In this document: in pieces, positions 24,111-35,575 of the stretch
How positions within the stretch are numbered: the stretch's first letter is position 1
Layout of the letters: the number at the start of each line of letters is the position of its first letter
NCBI GenBank assembly: GCA_013399115.1
Contig: VXAA01003004.1
Location: 109,904-173,903 of the forward strand
Reading direction: 5' to 3'
DNA from: Anseranas semipalmata
Lineage: Eukaryota; Chordata; Aves; Anseriformes; Anseranatidae
DNA: 64,000 nucleotides
Notes under the pieces: model-generated
Database searches by the model: none
Seen by the model: the letters and a program-made list of their open reading frames with translations, nothing else
What the model was told of the DNA's origin: nothing
Translations under genes and position numbers: made by a program

Positions 24111-24598
24111 GGCGGCTAACAAGAAGGACAGCAAAGAGATTAGCAGGAGCTCCACACGCTACCGCTGCCTCCGTAGCGTGGAGTGGGTTGTGGGGCAGCC
24201 GGGTGGTCCCACGTGGAAAATAAATCCACGCGGAGTCCTTTCCCTGGCTTTGGCTGGGCACCCAGCGACGGTCCCTGTGCCTTGCGGCGCTGCTTCGTCT
24301 GGGTGTCCGGGCTCTGCTAAAGGTGGTTACAACAAGCATGTGGGACCTCAAACCAGGAGAAAGAACCCTCTTGTAACCAGAATCTTCTCAGCATTTATAC
24401 TGGTAAATGCCCACTTCTAAACCGGTGATTCCGTGTTGTTTTTCACACTGTGCTCTCTCACACACAAATTTCTTCATATGAAAACGTGGCTTATGTTGTT
24501 CTGGTTCTACTTCCATAAACGTTCCCTTGGAGACCAGCTAACTGATTATTTAGCAACTGGGTTTTTCTTTTTACATGTGGTTTTAAAAAATGAGGCCA
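24111..24598. other. Intergenic sequence
   Basis: Mixed-composition unique sequence grading from GC-rich to AT-rich. No gene or repeat recognised. Confidence 0.5.
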
Positions 24599-24637
24599 TT
24601 TATTATTTATTTATTTATTATTATTATTTTTTTTTTA
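24599..24637. repeat. (TTTA/TTA)n simple repeat ending in T run
   Basis: Tetranucleotide TTTA units pass into TTA units and then a T run. This is an ordinary microsatellite. Confidence 0.85.
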
Positions 24638-26775
24638 AATTCATGTTAGTGTTCTATTTCCAGCTCCTTTGGAAACTTCTGAAATACTTCAAAGCTGGGC
24701 ATTGTACGCATGGGGTGTAATGACTCCGTATCTGACAAAATGTGTGCTTCCTGTACCATACATTGCTCCCGATTTACTTAGGAGCTCGAAGCTGCTGAAG
24801 TGGTAAAGGCGGTGATATATTTGCTGCATCCCCCAAGGCACGAACGTCATAAATCCGTTCGGTCTGATGTCCGCTGGTACCTCCGTGCGTGGCGTTACTG
24901 GAGGCGCTGGGACCAGCTCTCGGGACACGCGGCGCTGTCAGCCGCGGGTCGCAGCGGCCAGAGGCAGCGCGCTTCTCGACGAGGGCTCTGTCGTGAAGCT
25001 GCTGACGTGTGCCCATTGCCGGGAGGTGACGGAAACACAACAACCCGGTTATGGTCTGATTATCCCCAAAAGCAATAAAATAAGTTGTTAACGGGCTGCA
25101 AGGGAAATGCTCCCTTGTACACACTCCTGAGCGCACTAATCAGGCAGACATTGTACACGCAAGAGTTATCAGGAATTGTTTCCTCAGGCATGTGGTGCTA
25201 AAGCAGAAACGTACCCTGCATCGTAGATCCGTCATGGTTACACTTTTTAATTCTGAGAAGCTGTGCTACAGAGATGCAGAGCTAGATGACTTTATGCCAA
25301 GAAATGTCATTGGTCCCTAGTCTTTTTTTTGGCCATGCCCAGACTGCCAGCGGAATTAGGATTAGTTCTTTAAAGTCTTATTTTAAAAGTTGAAATAATT
25401 AACGTGACCTTAGGGGGATGTTTTAAAGTGTGATTCAGTTGTATTTCCAAAGCATTTTTGCATCTCCAGAGGGCTTTTCTTTAAAATGTTCCATTCTTTG
25501 TCATTTTTATTGCATAAGCAACATAGAGAATAATACCAAATGCTATTTATGAATGGTTTTCCGTATAAAAAATGTAAATTCACTTTCACATTTGCAGTAT
25601 TTATAGTTTGTTTCACCCAACCCTTCCGACAGACGTTTTTGTTTACAACAGCTAAAGGCCTGAACTTTTCCAGTGTCACCAGCATTATGAAATTTGCCCG
25701 CACACGAGAGCTACGGCAGAGATCGGCGATTCAGAAAGCACGCCCGCGCCACTCCTGGAAGTCAGGCAGGAGCGCGATGCCGCGCGTCGGGCAGCGCGGG
25801 GCCAGCGAAGGCGCAGCGCCGGGGTTCTGCGGAGCAGGGAGGAAGGGATGAAGAGAGAGCTGCGGATGGGGGGAGAAAATACACCAACGTGTCTCTTCTT
25901 TATTATATTTGGGGGGGGTTGTCTTGCTCTTATGTCTTAAAACAAAACTGTAATTTCAGTCTTGCCGTTTTGGTGCTGTTTCATGGCCCAATTTAGCTAA
26001 GTTTGAAAGGAGCCTTTGAACTAGACTCGCAGCGAGGCACCACAGCCACGGCTGGTTCGTGTTCCCCAACTCGCAGCGCTTCATCTGTGTCTGATCCTGA
26101 AGCAGCTCCAGGCATGGAAACGAAGCTCAGAACAGCACGTGTAAAGACTTCTTACCAGGATGATTTATTTAATCCTCATGACAATTTATTGCTGGAAAGA
26201 ACCAAGATATAATTTTTACTAATTACTGGAGAAAAGAAGAATTTAAATTAACTATAAAGTACTCACTTTTTGAGATGCAGTCTTAAATATTGTAAGATAA
26301 AAGCACAGTAAATATTATAAGTTCCAGTGTTTAATGCTCAGAAATGGTGGAGTTAAGATTAATCTTGTTGAGAAAAGATTACAGCAGATATCTTCATCCT
26401 GTTGCGCCCTCAAGCAGGCATAAGTTATTGATGGTGCTCTTATTTGCTCTATTTTTATTTTATTTAATAAAAACACATCATTGAAGCCTAAATGAGATAA
26501 AGCAGAATCATTCAGCCAAATGACTTTCTTACAGACCAGCTTTTCACTTGAGTTCGGTATGAGATCTGGCCTCTGCAAGGAGGAGATGATTTTTATTCAG
26601 AAATCCAGCCTGTAAGCATTAAAATTACATGCTTAGGTGAAGATGGGGGGAAAAAATATTGTCATTTGTACAACTTCATAGGGAGTTAGTTGTAGGTATT
26701 TGCAGTACATTATCCATTTTTTGGTGTTTTATTTTTTTAATATGTATTTATATGCCGACATATTTACAGCAACTG
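24638..26775. other. Intergenic sequence with two CpG patches
   Basis: No gene recognised. CpG-containing patches lie at 24880-25010 and 25715-25850. A run of nine G lies near 25910-25918. The parts at 25380-25680 and 26200-26770 are AT-rich and repeat-free. Confidence 0.5.
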
Positions 26776-26801
26776 AATAATAATAATAATAATAATAATA
26801 A
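26776..26801. repeat. (AAT)8 microsatellite
   Basis: Eight uninterrupted AAT units followed by AA. Likely polymorphic in length between individuals. Confidence 0.95.
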
Positions 26802-29800
26802 ATCAGTACAACAGTATTTTCCTTTTTAAAAACTTAATATAGTGTGCAATGGGGCTTCCTCAGCTGACTGGTCATACAAGCAAGACCCAAGTAAAAGTGC
26901 GTCGAGCGTCGTCGCTAATCACCGAGAAGCAGCTTCCTGCTCCAGGGCACGGAGAGGCCAGAATCTGCGGCACTTTCAGTCTGAACCTGTGTTCTCAGAA
27001 GTACGAGGTGACCGAGTCCCTGGGTATTCATGGGGCTGGAGAAGTGAACAGGAACTGGGCATTTGAAAACACCTTTGGGCACCTGGGGCTCGGGCACGTT
27101 GCCGGTTGTTTGGCTCAGCAGGTGGAGCAGCACGAAGTCCCCGAGCCGTCATGGCCCAGGGACGAGCGCGGGTCTTCCAAAGAGTGACGTGTCCTTGCAG
27201 GGCAGTTGTCTTCATCTGTTGTCATCATTTGAAAAGACTTGTCCTAACAATACCCATGTAATATATGCCTCAGACATACTTTTGAGTTAAAAATCGGCTT
27301 TTGATCGGTGCATTTAATTAGCTTAGTGGAAAAGCTGAATACTGGACAGATTATGGCTTTTGGGGAGTACAGTGGTGCCTTCTGGAGTCTCCTCAATGAA
27401 ATCGGATCTGCTGTTCTGCTTTAAATACTACCGACAGGGTCAATATAACCAAGTGTGCTTTGGCAGGGAACGTTGTCTCATCTCAGATATGAACCATGGG
27501 TTGGAAGCCGCCAGTACAGCGTTCTCCAAACACCGCGGTCAGTAAGGGTTCAGGTGGCACGGTATTCTCCAGAGAGAAGGGGATGCCTTTATCGAGCAGG
27601 CTTTCTGAGAGGCATAAATGGAGATGTGAGACAGTCTAGCTCTTTCAAGAGGAATGCCTGTGACTTCATCTGCAGAGAAGTCAAATGTATTAAAAAATGT
27701 GATCTAGAGACAAAGGACTCAACCCTGATTTCTTTACGTATCTTTTTACTTTAAGTGGTAGCGGTACAATCTCAGCAAGGAAGAAATGCAGCGTTGTGAT
27801 GCTCACCTTGACGAACAGAGGTGATCCAACCACTGGTGGAAGTAGCTATTGTACTGAAAAGTGACATTTGTGTGACATTTTCAGGATAGGAGAAGAATAA
27901 TAATTGAGAGATTTTTATGGGGTTACACTGCTTATCCGCCCATCTCCACGTGCGTTTCAGAAGTGCAGAAGGTGTGTCATCGCCTTCTGGTAGAGAAATG
28001 GCTTAGCGGAGCTGGGACGGACACTGGGGGATGCCTTCAGCCTCCGTCCCGAGTCTCACCTGGCCTGCCCCAAAACAGCCGAGCAGCAGGCCCGGGGAAC
28101 GAGCTGCTGCCAGCCGGGGGGCGCCTGCTTTGCCCCGAGCTCTGAGCAGGGCTGGGGCTGAGCAGGGGCAGCGGGGATGCTGGTTTGGAGGCAGGGTCGT
28201 GGGCCATAAACATGGTGTAAGCAGGAGAGCGCTAAATGGACCCACCAGGTGCTAGATTATTCTCAGTTCTGCTTTATCACTGACAGAGTGTCAAAGGGTA
28301 GCTCATTTACTTTTTTTTTTTTTTTAACTCTGTCCCCCCAGCGTGTGAGACCTGGTAATAATACGAGTGGTAGTATCTGAGGGGCCTTCACCGTTCTGCA
28401 TGTCCTTTGTGACCAGAAAGCTGGATAAAGGTCTGGGCTGCAAGGTTATCAAGAGGACACTCTCTTTTTCCCTTTCCTCCTTTTTTTGGTGGTTTCCATG
28501 CTGCAGGTCATGTGGTATCCCGCTTTAACTGCCTCCTGGGGGAAAATAAAAGCCTGACTTGCAAATGAGGGCCAAAGATCTAACAACAGATCCCCTCCTC
28601 TGGGGACGCTGGTTCTTAGCTTCTCCTAGACTCCCTTTTCACCCCTCACTGCACGGTAACATGGCAGAAAATTGACTCCCATCCAGCCTTGCTTAAATCC
28701 AGCTAATCCAAAAGACTGCACTTGGCATAGCAAAACTGAAAAGATAATTCAGTACAAGTCCCTAAAAATCTTTTGTCATATCTGGAAAAGAATTTGAGGG
28801 CACTCCCTTGGACTGTGGTGCATCAGCTTGACCAGTACAGTGTGCCCCGAGGATTTTACAGTTAATTACTGACTGCCAAATTCACTTCTTCTTGAACTGT
28901 GCTTGCCTCTAGCTCGTTAATGGAGACTTTGTGAGACTGACTTACAGGAACTGACAATAAAAGGAAAGCTGTAGCTAAGGATTTCCCAAGTTTGGCCTTC
29001 TGCAGACACCAGGATGCTCTCTGACAAAAAATTTCAAGAGGTGCCTCTCCATTGCTGGTAATGTGGACTGAAAGTGAACGTCCCTACATCAAGACTGAAG
29101 GGGTTAAGGCTGCAGAGAGTTAACAGGCGCTCCTGCCCACAGGGTTACGTCTCAGTTAAAGACCACGAGATCGGGCAGCTTTTATGCCTTTGACATTCAC
29201 TGTTGGTCTATCACTTCTCAGGAACAAAAAACGTGCTCTGGCTATCAAAACCTTTATGATCCGAAACATTTTCTATTTGCCAAAGAACTTGAGCTCCAAA
29301 TGAAATGAGGTGAAATTGAATCATATTAATGCAGAGTCCTTAAAAATCAAAAGGAGGTTGTTTATTGTTAATAAATGCTAAGGCAAAATTTAAAAGAGCA
29401 GATATCCAGCGAAAGACATGGTTTGCTGCGATAGTGAGGGGTGACCCTTTTGGAGTATGTGTTCACAAATACACAGCGCAGCGGTACACAAGCAAGTTGC
29501 ACGCAAACTCCCGCCGATGGTGAATTAAGCCAATATGCAGACTTCCAAGTACACAGAAATAATTGCCTGCAGCACGTGTGGGTGCTTCGGGTGCTTGACC
29601 GTCGTAGCTGCGCTGTAGGCGCAGTGCAGTGCTGCGCACAGCTTTACCTGCACGACGGCACCGCAAGGCACAGCGCGAGTGCTACCTGCTTGGGCACTGT
29701 CGGCTGGTTTGTCGGGACCTGGGTTTTTGCTTTAATGTGATCTCTGTGGCTTCTAATTAGGCAGCAGAGACCAAAGTGCACACTGGAAGAAATTATAAAT

Positions 29801-29889
29801 GGCTCCAGGAACTCTTCTATAACTTCAGACTGCACGACCCAAAATGTCGTAAAGCCGGGGGGCTACTGGCTGTGGGACGCAAGGGGGGC
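26802..29889. other. Intergenic sequence
   Basis: No gene recognised. A GC patch lies at 28010-28200 and a 15-T run at 28311-28325. The rest is unique sequence with only short overlapping frames. Confidence 0.5.
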
Positions 29890-30295
29890 TGTATAAGGTC
29901 GGACCAAAGGTCCGTCTGTCTCAGAGTCCTGACTCGGGGAATGGTCATTAGGGAACATCAAAAGGAGGGAATGAGTGTAGCCATTCTCACCCAGCCTCCG
30001 CGCCTTGTACCCACACCTTTGCACTTAGCACCCCCTGAGAGCCTTTTTGCCAGGGATTTGCCTGCTCCTTTGCTGAATGCATGCACACTATGTGCTTTTC
30101 AATGCATTCTATGGCAATGATTTCCAAAATGTAATTACATCCACTTCCTTTTGTTTGTTTTAAAACTGCTGCTAGATAATTTAATTTTATGTTCCTTGTT
30201 CTTGTATTATGTGAAAGATTAGTTTTTCCCTATTCACCCTTAATCTGCCATTCATAATTTTATATAATTTCATTGTAGTCTCTCCCATTGTACAT
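29890..30295 (-). repeat. Ancient CR1 LINE 3' end (reverse orientation)
   Basis: On the + strand it starts with 'ggtcggaccaaaggtccgtc' (29898-29917), the reverse complement of the CR1 3' end found widely in turtles, crocodilians and birds ('gggtcagaccaaaggtccat'). It continues with 'cagagtcctgactcgg' (29922-29937), and later the strongly matching 'cttccttttgtttgtttt' (30144-30161), 'gcttgttcttgtattatgtg'-type words (about 30195-30214) and 'ttcattgtagtctctcc' (30269-30285). The order agrees with the CR1 family. It is diverged, truncated at its 5' side and non-functional. I assign it to an older CR1 subfamily than the copy at 37999. Confidence 0.85.
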
Positions 30296-33200
30296 ATAAA
30301 ATGATTATATACATCTCACATTTCTTTAGCATTTGATAAGCCACCAAATGCTAGAATAAGAAAAACATCCCCCTAAGCTATAGCATCAAAAAATCTACAG
30401 CTGAAAAATAGCCGGAGATTTGCACTGACTCCAGCTATTTTGGCCAAATAGAGATCAGCCTTCTGGGCAGATTTACACCTGCAATTACAGAAATAGATCT
30501 CCCTATGTGCAGGCTGTTTGGAAAAATGAAAGGTAACTCTTGATCTTCCTCAGCAGTCAATGTGCTGTCCTTGCTAGGCTATAGGAGCTCCTTGTATTTT
30601 ATTTCCTTTGACACAGACACGGGGCTGGAGAAGGCTGCTACCGAAAAAATGAACAGCACAAACTATGATTAATATGAAATAACTAATTGGACTAAAGCTC
30701 TGGAGGGAGAAGTAAGGATTAGAGATAAGAGAAGCACAAATCTTTCTGTTTGTTCTTTTTAAATGAAAGACTACTATTGTTTAAATTTCTTCCTATTGGT
30801 ATGCTGTATAGAGTGTAGCTAAATTTCCTTACTGCAGTTTTTTTTTTTTTTGCAAATGTTTCAAAGGGTGACCTTTCAAGTTACTTAATGAATATGCCAA
30901 ATACCTAAATATCAGTCGTTTCTTTTACTAAAACATTGGCTTTGGTCTGTCTTACCTTATGGAAAGGGGATTTTTCAGCTTATTTGCTAGCCAGCTATGG
31001 TGGCAACCAGCTTGTTTCTAAGACTGATTCAGTGGAAAACGCAGCTGGGCCTGCAGTTGCAGTGCTGCAGCATCCAGAAGCTGCTAAGTTACATGAAAAT
31101 GTTTGCTTTGAAAAATAAGGTTGTGGAAGTCCGAGCGTGCATTCGTCTGTTCAGATGGTAACTCGGATAGCTGGGAAAATGCTCAGCCACCTGCAGAAGA
31201 GTTTTAGCTTTACGTTTTTCCCTATGCAGCAGCCCAAGACCCAAGACTTCCCAGGCATTTGGAAGAGGCGAAGGGGCAGACGCAGCCTCAGGTTTGCAGC
31301 GGGTGGGGACAGGCCCTGGCGTCCCGAGCTCAGGTCCCTCCTGCGAGAGGCTCTCTGGGCTCGATCAGTGCTTCCACCCAACAGCTGGGCAAAGGCCCCA
31401 GCTGAAAATGCAGTTGAAACACCTCTTCTCTAAGTGCTTTTGAGGGAGAAGTAAGTTACATGGAGGTTTCTTTGCTGGCTCTGCTCTAAGTTCGTCGGAG
31501 CAGACACTTGCCTGTGTCCATCCAGCCCAAATACAGCAGAGCTCTGGTCCTCCAGCCAGGGCAAAGGTGTCTGGCAGGTGATCTGCTCCAGGGCTAATTA
31601 ATAACACCAACAGAAGTTATTTAAGTGTGATGTATCTGTATTTTTCCTAGTGCTTTTAAATAACCATGATATTGTAAGCTGCATCCAGCTTCATGCAGCA
31701 GGAAGGACAGGTGACGAATAGCATTCCCATTGGAAGTTAGTGTTTTTTAAGTGCCATGGAAGTAAGAAAAAATGCATTCGAATTGCCCAGGTTCTGAGCA
31801 TTTCAGCCTGTCACCCAGGCAAGGGGAGCAGGTTGGTGCAGTGTTACAGATGAGGAGAGGAACGGATTTGTCAGCCCGCTGGAAACTTGGGAGTCCCACT
31901 CTTCAGATGGAGGAACGGCTTTAGACAAGCATGGTCCAGCGAGCCCCGGCTCTCGAGGTCCCGTGACGGCTGCTGAGGCAGGGGCAGATCCCTGGCCAGG
32001 AGGAACTGCCGTAATGCCACGATGAGCATGCTCGCACGGGTCCTGCACCACCAGTAAATGCTGTAAGCAACGCCCTATAGGGGGAACAAAATGACTAGCT
32101 TCAGTGAGGCATCTCCTATTTAAATGATGTTGGCTGGGATGAATTTCATCCAAGATGATTAATTAATCACTGTGTGCCTACTGAGAGAAGACGAGCCCAG
32201 AAAACCAGCGCAGGCACCTGATGTCTACCCGCTGGGGCTGGGGCGCACATAAGGGGGTGCAGTGGCTGAGAGGAGGCGGCCGAGCCCCGAGCTGCCTCCC
32301 TGCAGCTGGTGCAGTGCCAGAGGCTCCCCGGCACATGCGCAAGACACGAGATCCCTTCTTCCTACAGTCCCTGCGGTACAGATGCTCCAGGTAACGTCCC
32401 TGCTCCCTGAGCTTCTCAGAGCAGCTCAGCTTGCAGTCCTTCCAGGCGCTGGGATGTGAGGTGATGGTGTGTGCACCGCTTGCTTCTGCAGAACCAGGAG
32501 TGGGGATCGGCCAGCCGCATCCAGACTCATTTGAAACTGAACCACATTGCACACAAAAAATAACACAAGCTTAATCTAACAAAGCAGAATGTGAATCCTT
32601 GATTACAAAACTGGAGACACAGTCAATCTATAAAATAAATGGATAAATAAATAAACAAGCAAGAAAGACAGCTGTTATTGCTGTTCTTTTCCAGTGGTCA
32701 CTTGGATCTTCTTCCACTGCAAGCCAGAAAAGCTAGGGAACGCCTGACAAGCAACCTGCTCCCTGCCCGCTGCCTGCTCCACGGTCCTGGCAGTTTTCTG
32801 GTTTCCGCAGCCGGTGACGCCCTCCCTCAACGTCTCCGGAAGAGCCCTTCTGCTTGCCAACCGCAGGATTGCAAGGAAGGGAAATGTCTCCTGGAAAACT
32901 GGGGCTCTCCATTCAGGGAACTTTTGCTCCACTGCAGCTTTGAATGCGTGTTTGGAGGCAGCAGAAAGACAAGTGGGACATGGTGAAGCTCGGTGTGTGT
33001 GTTTAGGGCATAGCTTTACATAAAGCGCAGCTCCACGTCTGAACTGCAGCTACGAATTCACACAGCAAGCTGCATGCACACCACACATTGTAACAGCTGC
33101 TTACAGAGGCCACACATGGCATTAACAAAGTGTGTTAGACGTGGGATGCAGTGCTTTGAATCAACCCCTTTCCCCCCCCCACAGGACTAGTTTTAGGATT

Positions 33201-33989
33201 ACCATGCTACAGATATGTTAAATGCACACAGACACATCTTCAAACCCACCGTAAATGCAAACAGCTTTCTGTTCTCTAGAGCAAATATGGTTTGAGAGAA
33301 AAAGAGGAATTTGCTGTAGGGTCTGGACAGCCTTCACCTGAATTACAGCTTTGTATAAAATGTGAAATCTAGAACGTACTAATGTACACCAGCAGTCCTG
33401 GTTACCCTCTGAGCTACTGCTGTGAGGAATATTAACAGATTGCTGAAGTACTTCAACTTCAGAGAGTAAAATGGTTGAGCCTCCTGATCAGATGAAGTAT
33501 TTCTCTGGCTACCAACCAGAGCAACATGTACTTGAAACAAAAAGGTGTGTGTCTCCTGAAGGCAAAAAAAACCCTAGGTGGTGGAAGAGTGAAAGATATT
33601 CTGTGCTTATATCTGAGAAATAAAACAGCCTATTTGTGCATTGATTTATCAAGCTTATTCCGATCATCGTCAAGCCAGGATTCACAACCCCCTCTTTCTG
33701 TTTCTCCACATGCTACAGCACACAGATGTGGCTTTCGTAGTGGAAATCAATACATCTGAAGGATGCCTCCAGTGCATGGCTTCTTTGATTAAACTCTACT
33801 GAAGCATAATTATCTGGAACGCCCTGCTATTTCCTTGGCAATGCTCATGCACTTTTCAAACCAGGAAGCGTTTTATCTGGGCATTAGAGCCACAGACCAC
33901 ACACACCGGATAGAGAAAATCGCTGTCCTCAGGACAAGAGAACATTCGTGGGACATCCAGCCTCAGTCGCCTGCAGGACGGTGGCCACA
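30296..33989. other. Intergenic sequence
   Basis: No gene recognised. The part at 30296-30900 is AT-rich with a 15-T run at 30838-30852. Around 31803-32160 and 32178-32550, minus-strand frames of 116-124 codons show no domain. An AAAT-rich tract lies at about 32632-32666. A C run lies at about 33172-33181. Confidence 0.5.
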
Positions 33990-34245
33990 CCTTTGTTTCT
34001 GCACCGAGCCCGGGGTTCGGGTGTTCCGCCCAGGGGCCTCGTGCATGGGCTTTGCGGGCGACCCGGCGCAATCTGCCGCGGGGCCGGGAGCGGGGCCGCC
34101 TGCGGCCCCCAAGCGCTGCGGTGCCTGCGGGGAAGCAGCCCCCGGGGGTGCTGAGTGCCCTCCGCGCCCCCCTCGCCAGCCCAGGGCCGCGGCTCCGCTC
34201 CGGTCGGGAGCGGGGCTGCAGCGACAGAACAGGTTTCAGCGTGAC
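33990..34245. other. CpG-rich patch
   Basis: GC-rich block with dense CpG (for example 'gcgggcgacccggcgcaatc'). Three or more frames are open across it on both strands (33835-34314 +, 33856-34260 -), none with a recognisable family. Candidate unmethylated island. Confidence 0.55.
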
Positions 34246-34582
34246 ATTATCCCCTGGCAATCCACGGCTCAGGCTTCCTCCAAACAGGGAACAGAAGGAG
34301 AACTGTCATGTTAACATTTTAGCTGACTCCAACCTCCTCCTTTTTTCTTTTTTTCTAGGCTTGTGTATGAAATCCGCCTCTTCGTCCCTACATTGCCAGA
34401 TGAAATTGCTGTACAACACTGAGTAGTACGTGAAACCCCTGCCTCTCCCAGGCAAGGTTTGAGTCACAAAATGTCAGCGCACAACCCAAGACAAGGGGTG
34501 AGTCAGGATGATTGCTGCGGGCTTCAAAAGAGGCGCTTGGATCCTGCGGTGCTGTGCCAAACCAGAGCCGTCACCCTGAAGG

Positions 34583-35575
34583 ATGTCTGCAAGATGGGCC
34601 CACGCTGGCCAGGTGCCACAGCCCCTTCCTTCCTCTTCTGCCTCTTGGTGCAATCGGTGCTTGAGATGCAACCTCTGCCGCAGGGCGATAAAGCCTCGTC
34701 AGCGGGCACGGGAGGAGAAATGTCCGTGCGGGCCGGTTTCTGAAGTTCCAGAGAGCAGCGAGCTGAGCGCCCTGGAGCGCTATTTCACATCACTTCTACC
34801 CATAAGGTCTGACGCCCGCGGCCCCCCGGCTCGGAGGAGGCTGCTCTGCGCTGGGGGGGCCCCTCCATGGCCCCACAGCTGGGGGTGCAGGGAGGAGCAG
34901 GCAGACAGCCCCCAGCAGCTCTCCAAGGGCCAGGAATGCCTCGAGGAAAGCCAAGATGGGAGGGTATGGCAGACAAGCACCGAGCCGCTCTGTTTCCAAG
35001 CAATGGGGATATTCTTAGGCACACTCATATTGCCAATTAAAGAAAGTAAAACAAAAGAGCTGTCCTTTGCACTAGCAATCAACCAGCACAACTCTGGTAA
35101 AAATAATTCAAAGCAGCTTGCAGCAGATGATGAGGCTCAACGCTCAGCCAGAGAAGCGGGGACTTTGTGGTTTCCCAGCCTGAGCATGGGCGTCGGGTGC
35201 TGCGAGGCAGCTCTCAGGCTCCCTCACAAGTACCTGCTGCCACCAGCCTCACAAAGGAGACGCAGCAAAGGAATTCATGCCTTGTTGTCCCAGCACACTC
35301 GGGAGTATGTGTGCTCCCCTGGTCTGCGACCGCCCCGGGGGCACACACGTGGAGCTTGGCATCAGCCCCTTGCTGGGGCCATTGGCTTCTGTCCATCATT
35401 TCCACAGCACCAGAGGAAAAACCCTGCTTCACCAATGCAGATGGCAGACACCGATGGAGTAGGTTGCTTTAGTTTTCTATTTCTCCTGTATGCCCCCAAT
35501 ATTTCTTCAGACTCTGGAGAAAAGATAGTGCTTTGGTTTTATTCTGTGAAGCTTAAGAGCAATTCAGAACTATAG
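34583..35575 (+). other. 330-codon open reading frame, no recognisable homology
   Basis: This is the longest uninterrupted frame in the window. An in-frame stop (34577-34579) lies just before the first ATG at 34583, so the frame is almost exactly stop-to-stop. The predicted product is basic, rich in Ser, Leu, Arg, Pro and Cys. Cysteines cluster near residues 22-50, but no zinc-finger spacing or other domain can be recognised. No signal peptide is seen. The first half lies in GC-rich DNA where minus-strand frames are also open (34780-35091, 35214-35435), which argues for chance. The second half is less GC-rich, and the frame stays open there too. I do not call it a gene. Confidence 0.12.

Noticed and set aside
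31840..31900. Second MIR-like fragment ('ttacagatgaggagagg')
   Set aside because: Only one word matches and the expected following MIR words are absent.
33350..33470. Possible tail of an old SINE ('attgctgaagtacttcaac')
   Set aside because: The similarity is limited to a few words with no consistent order.
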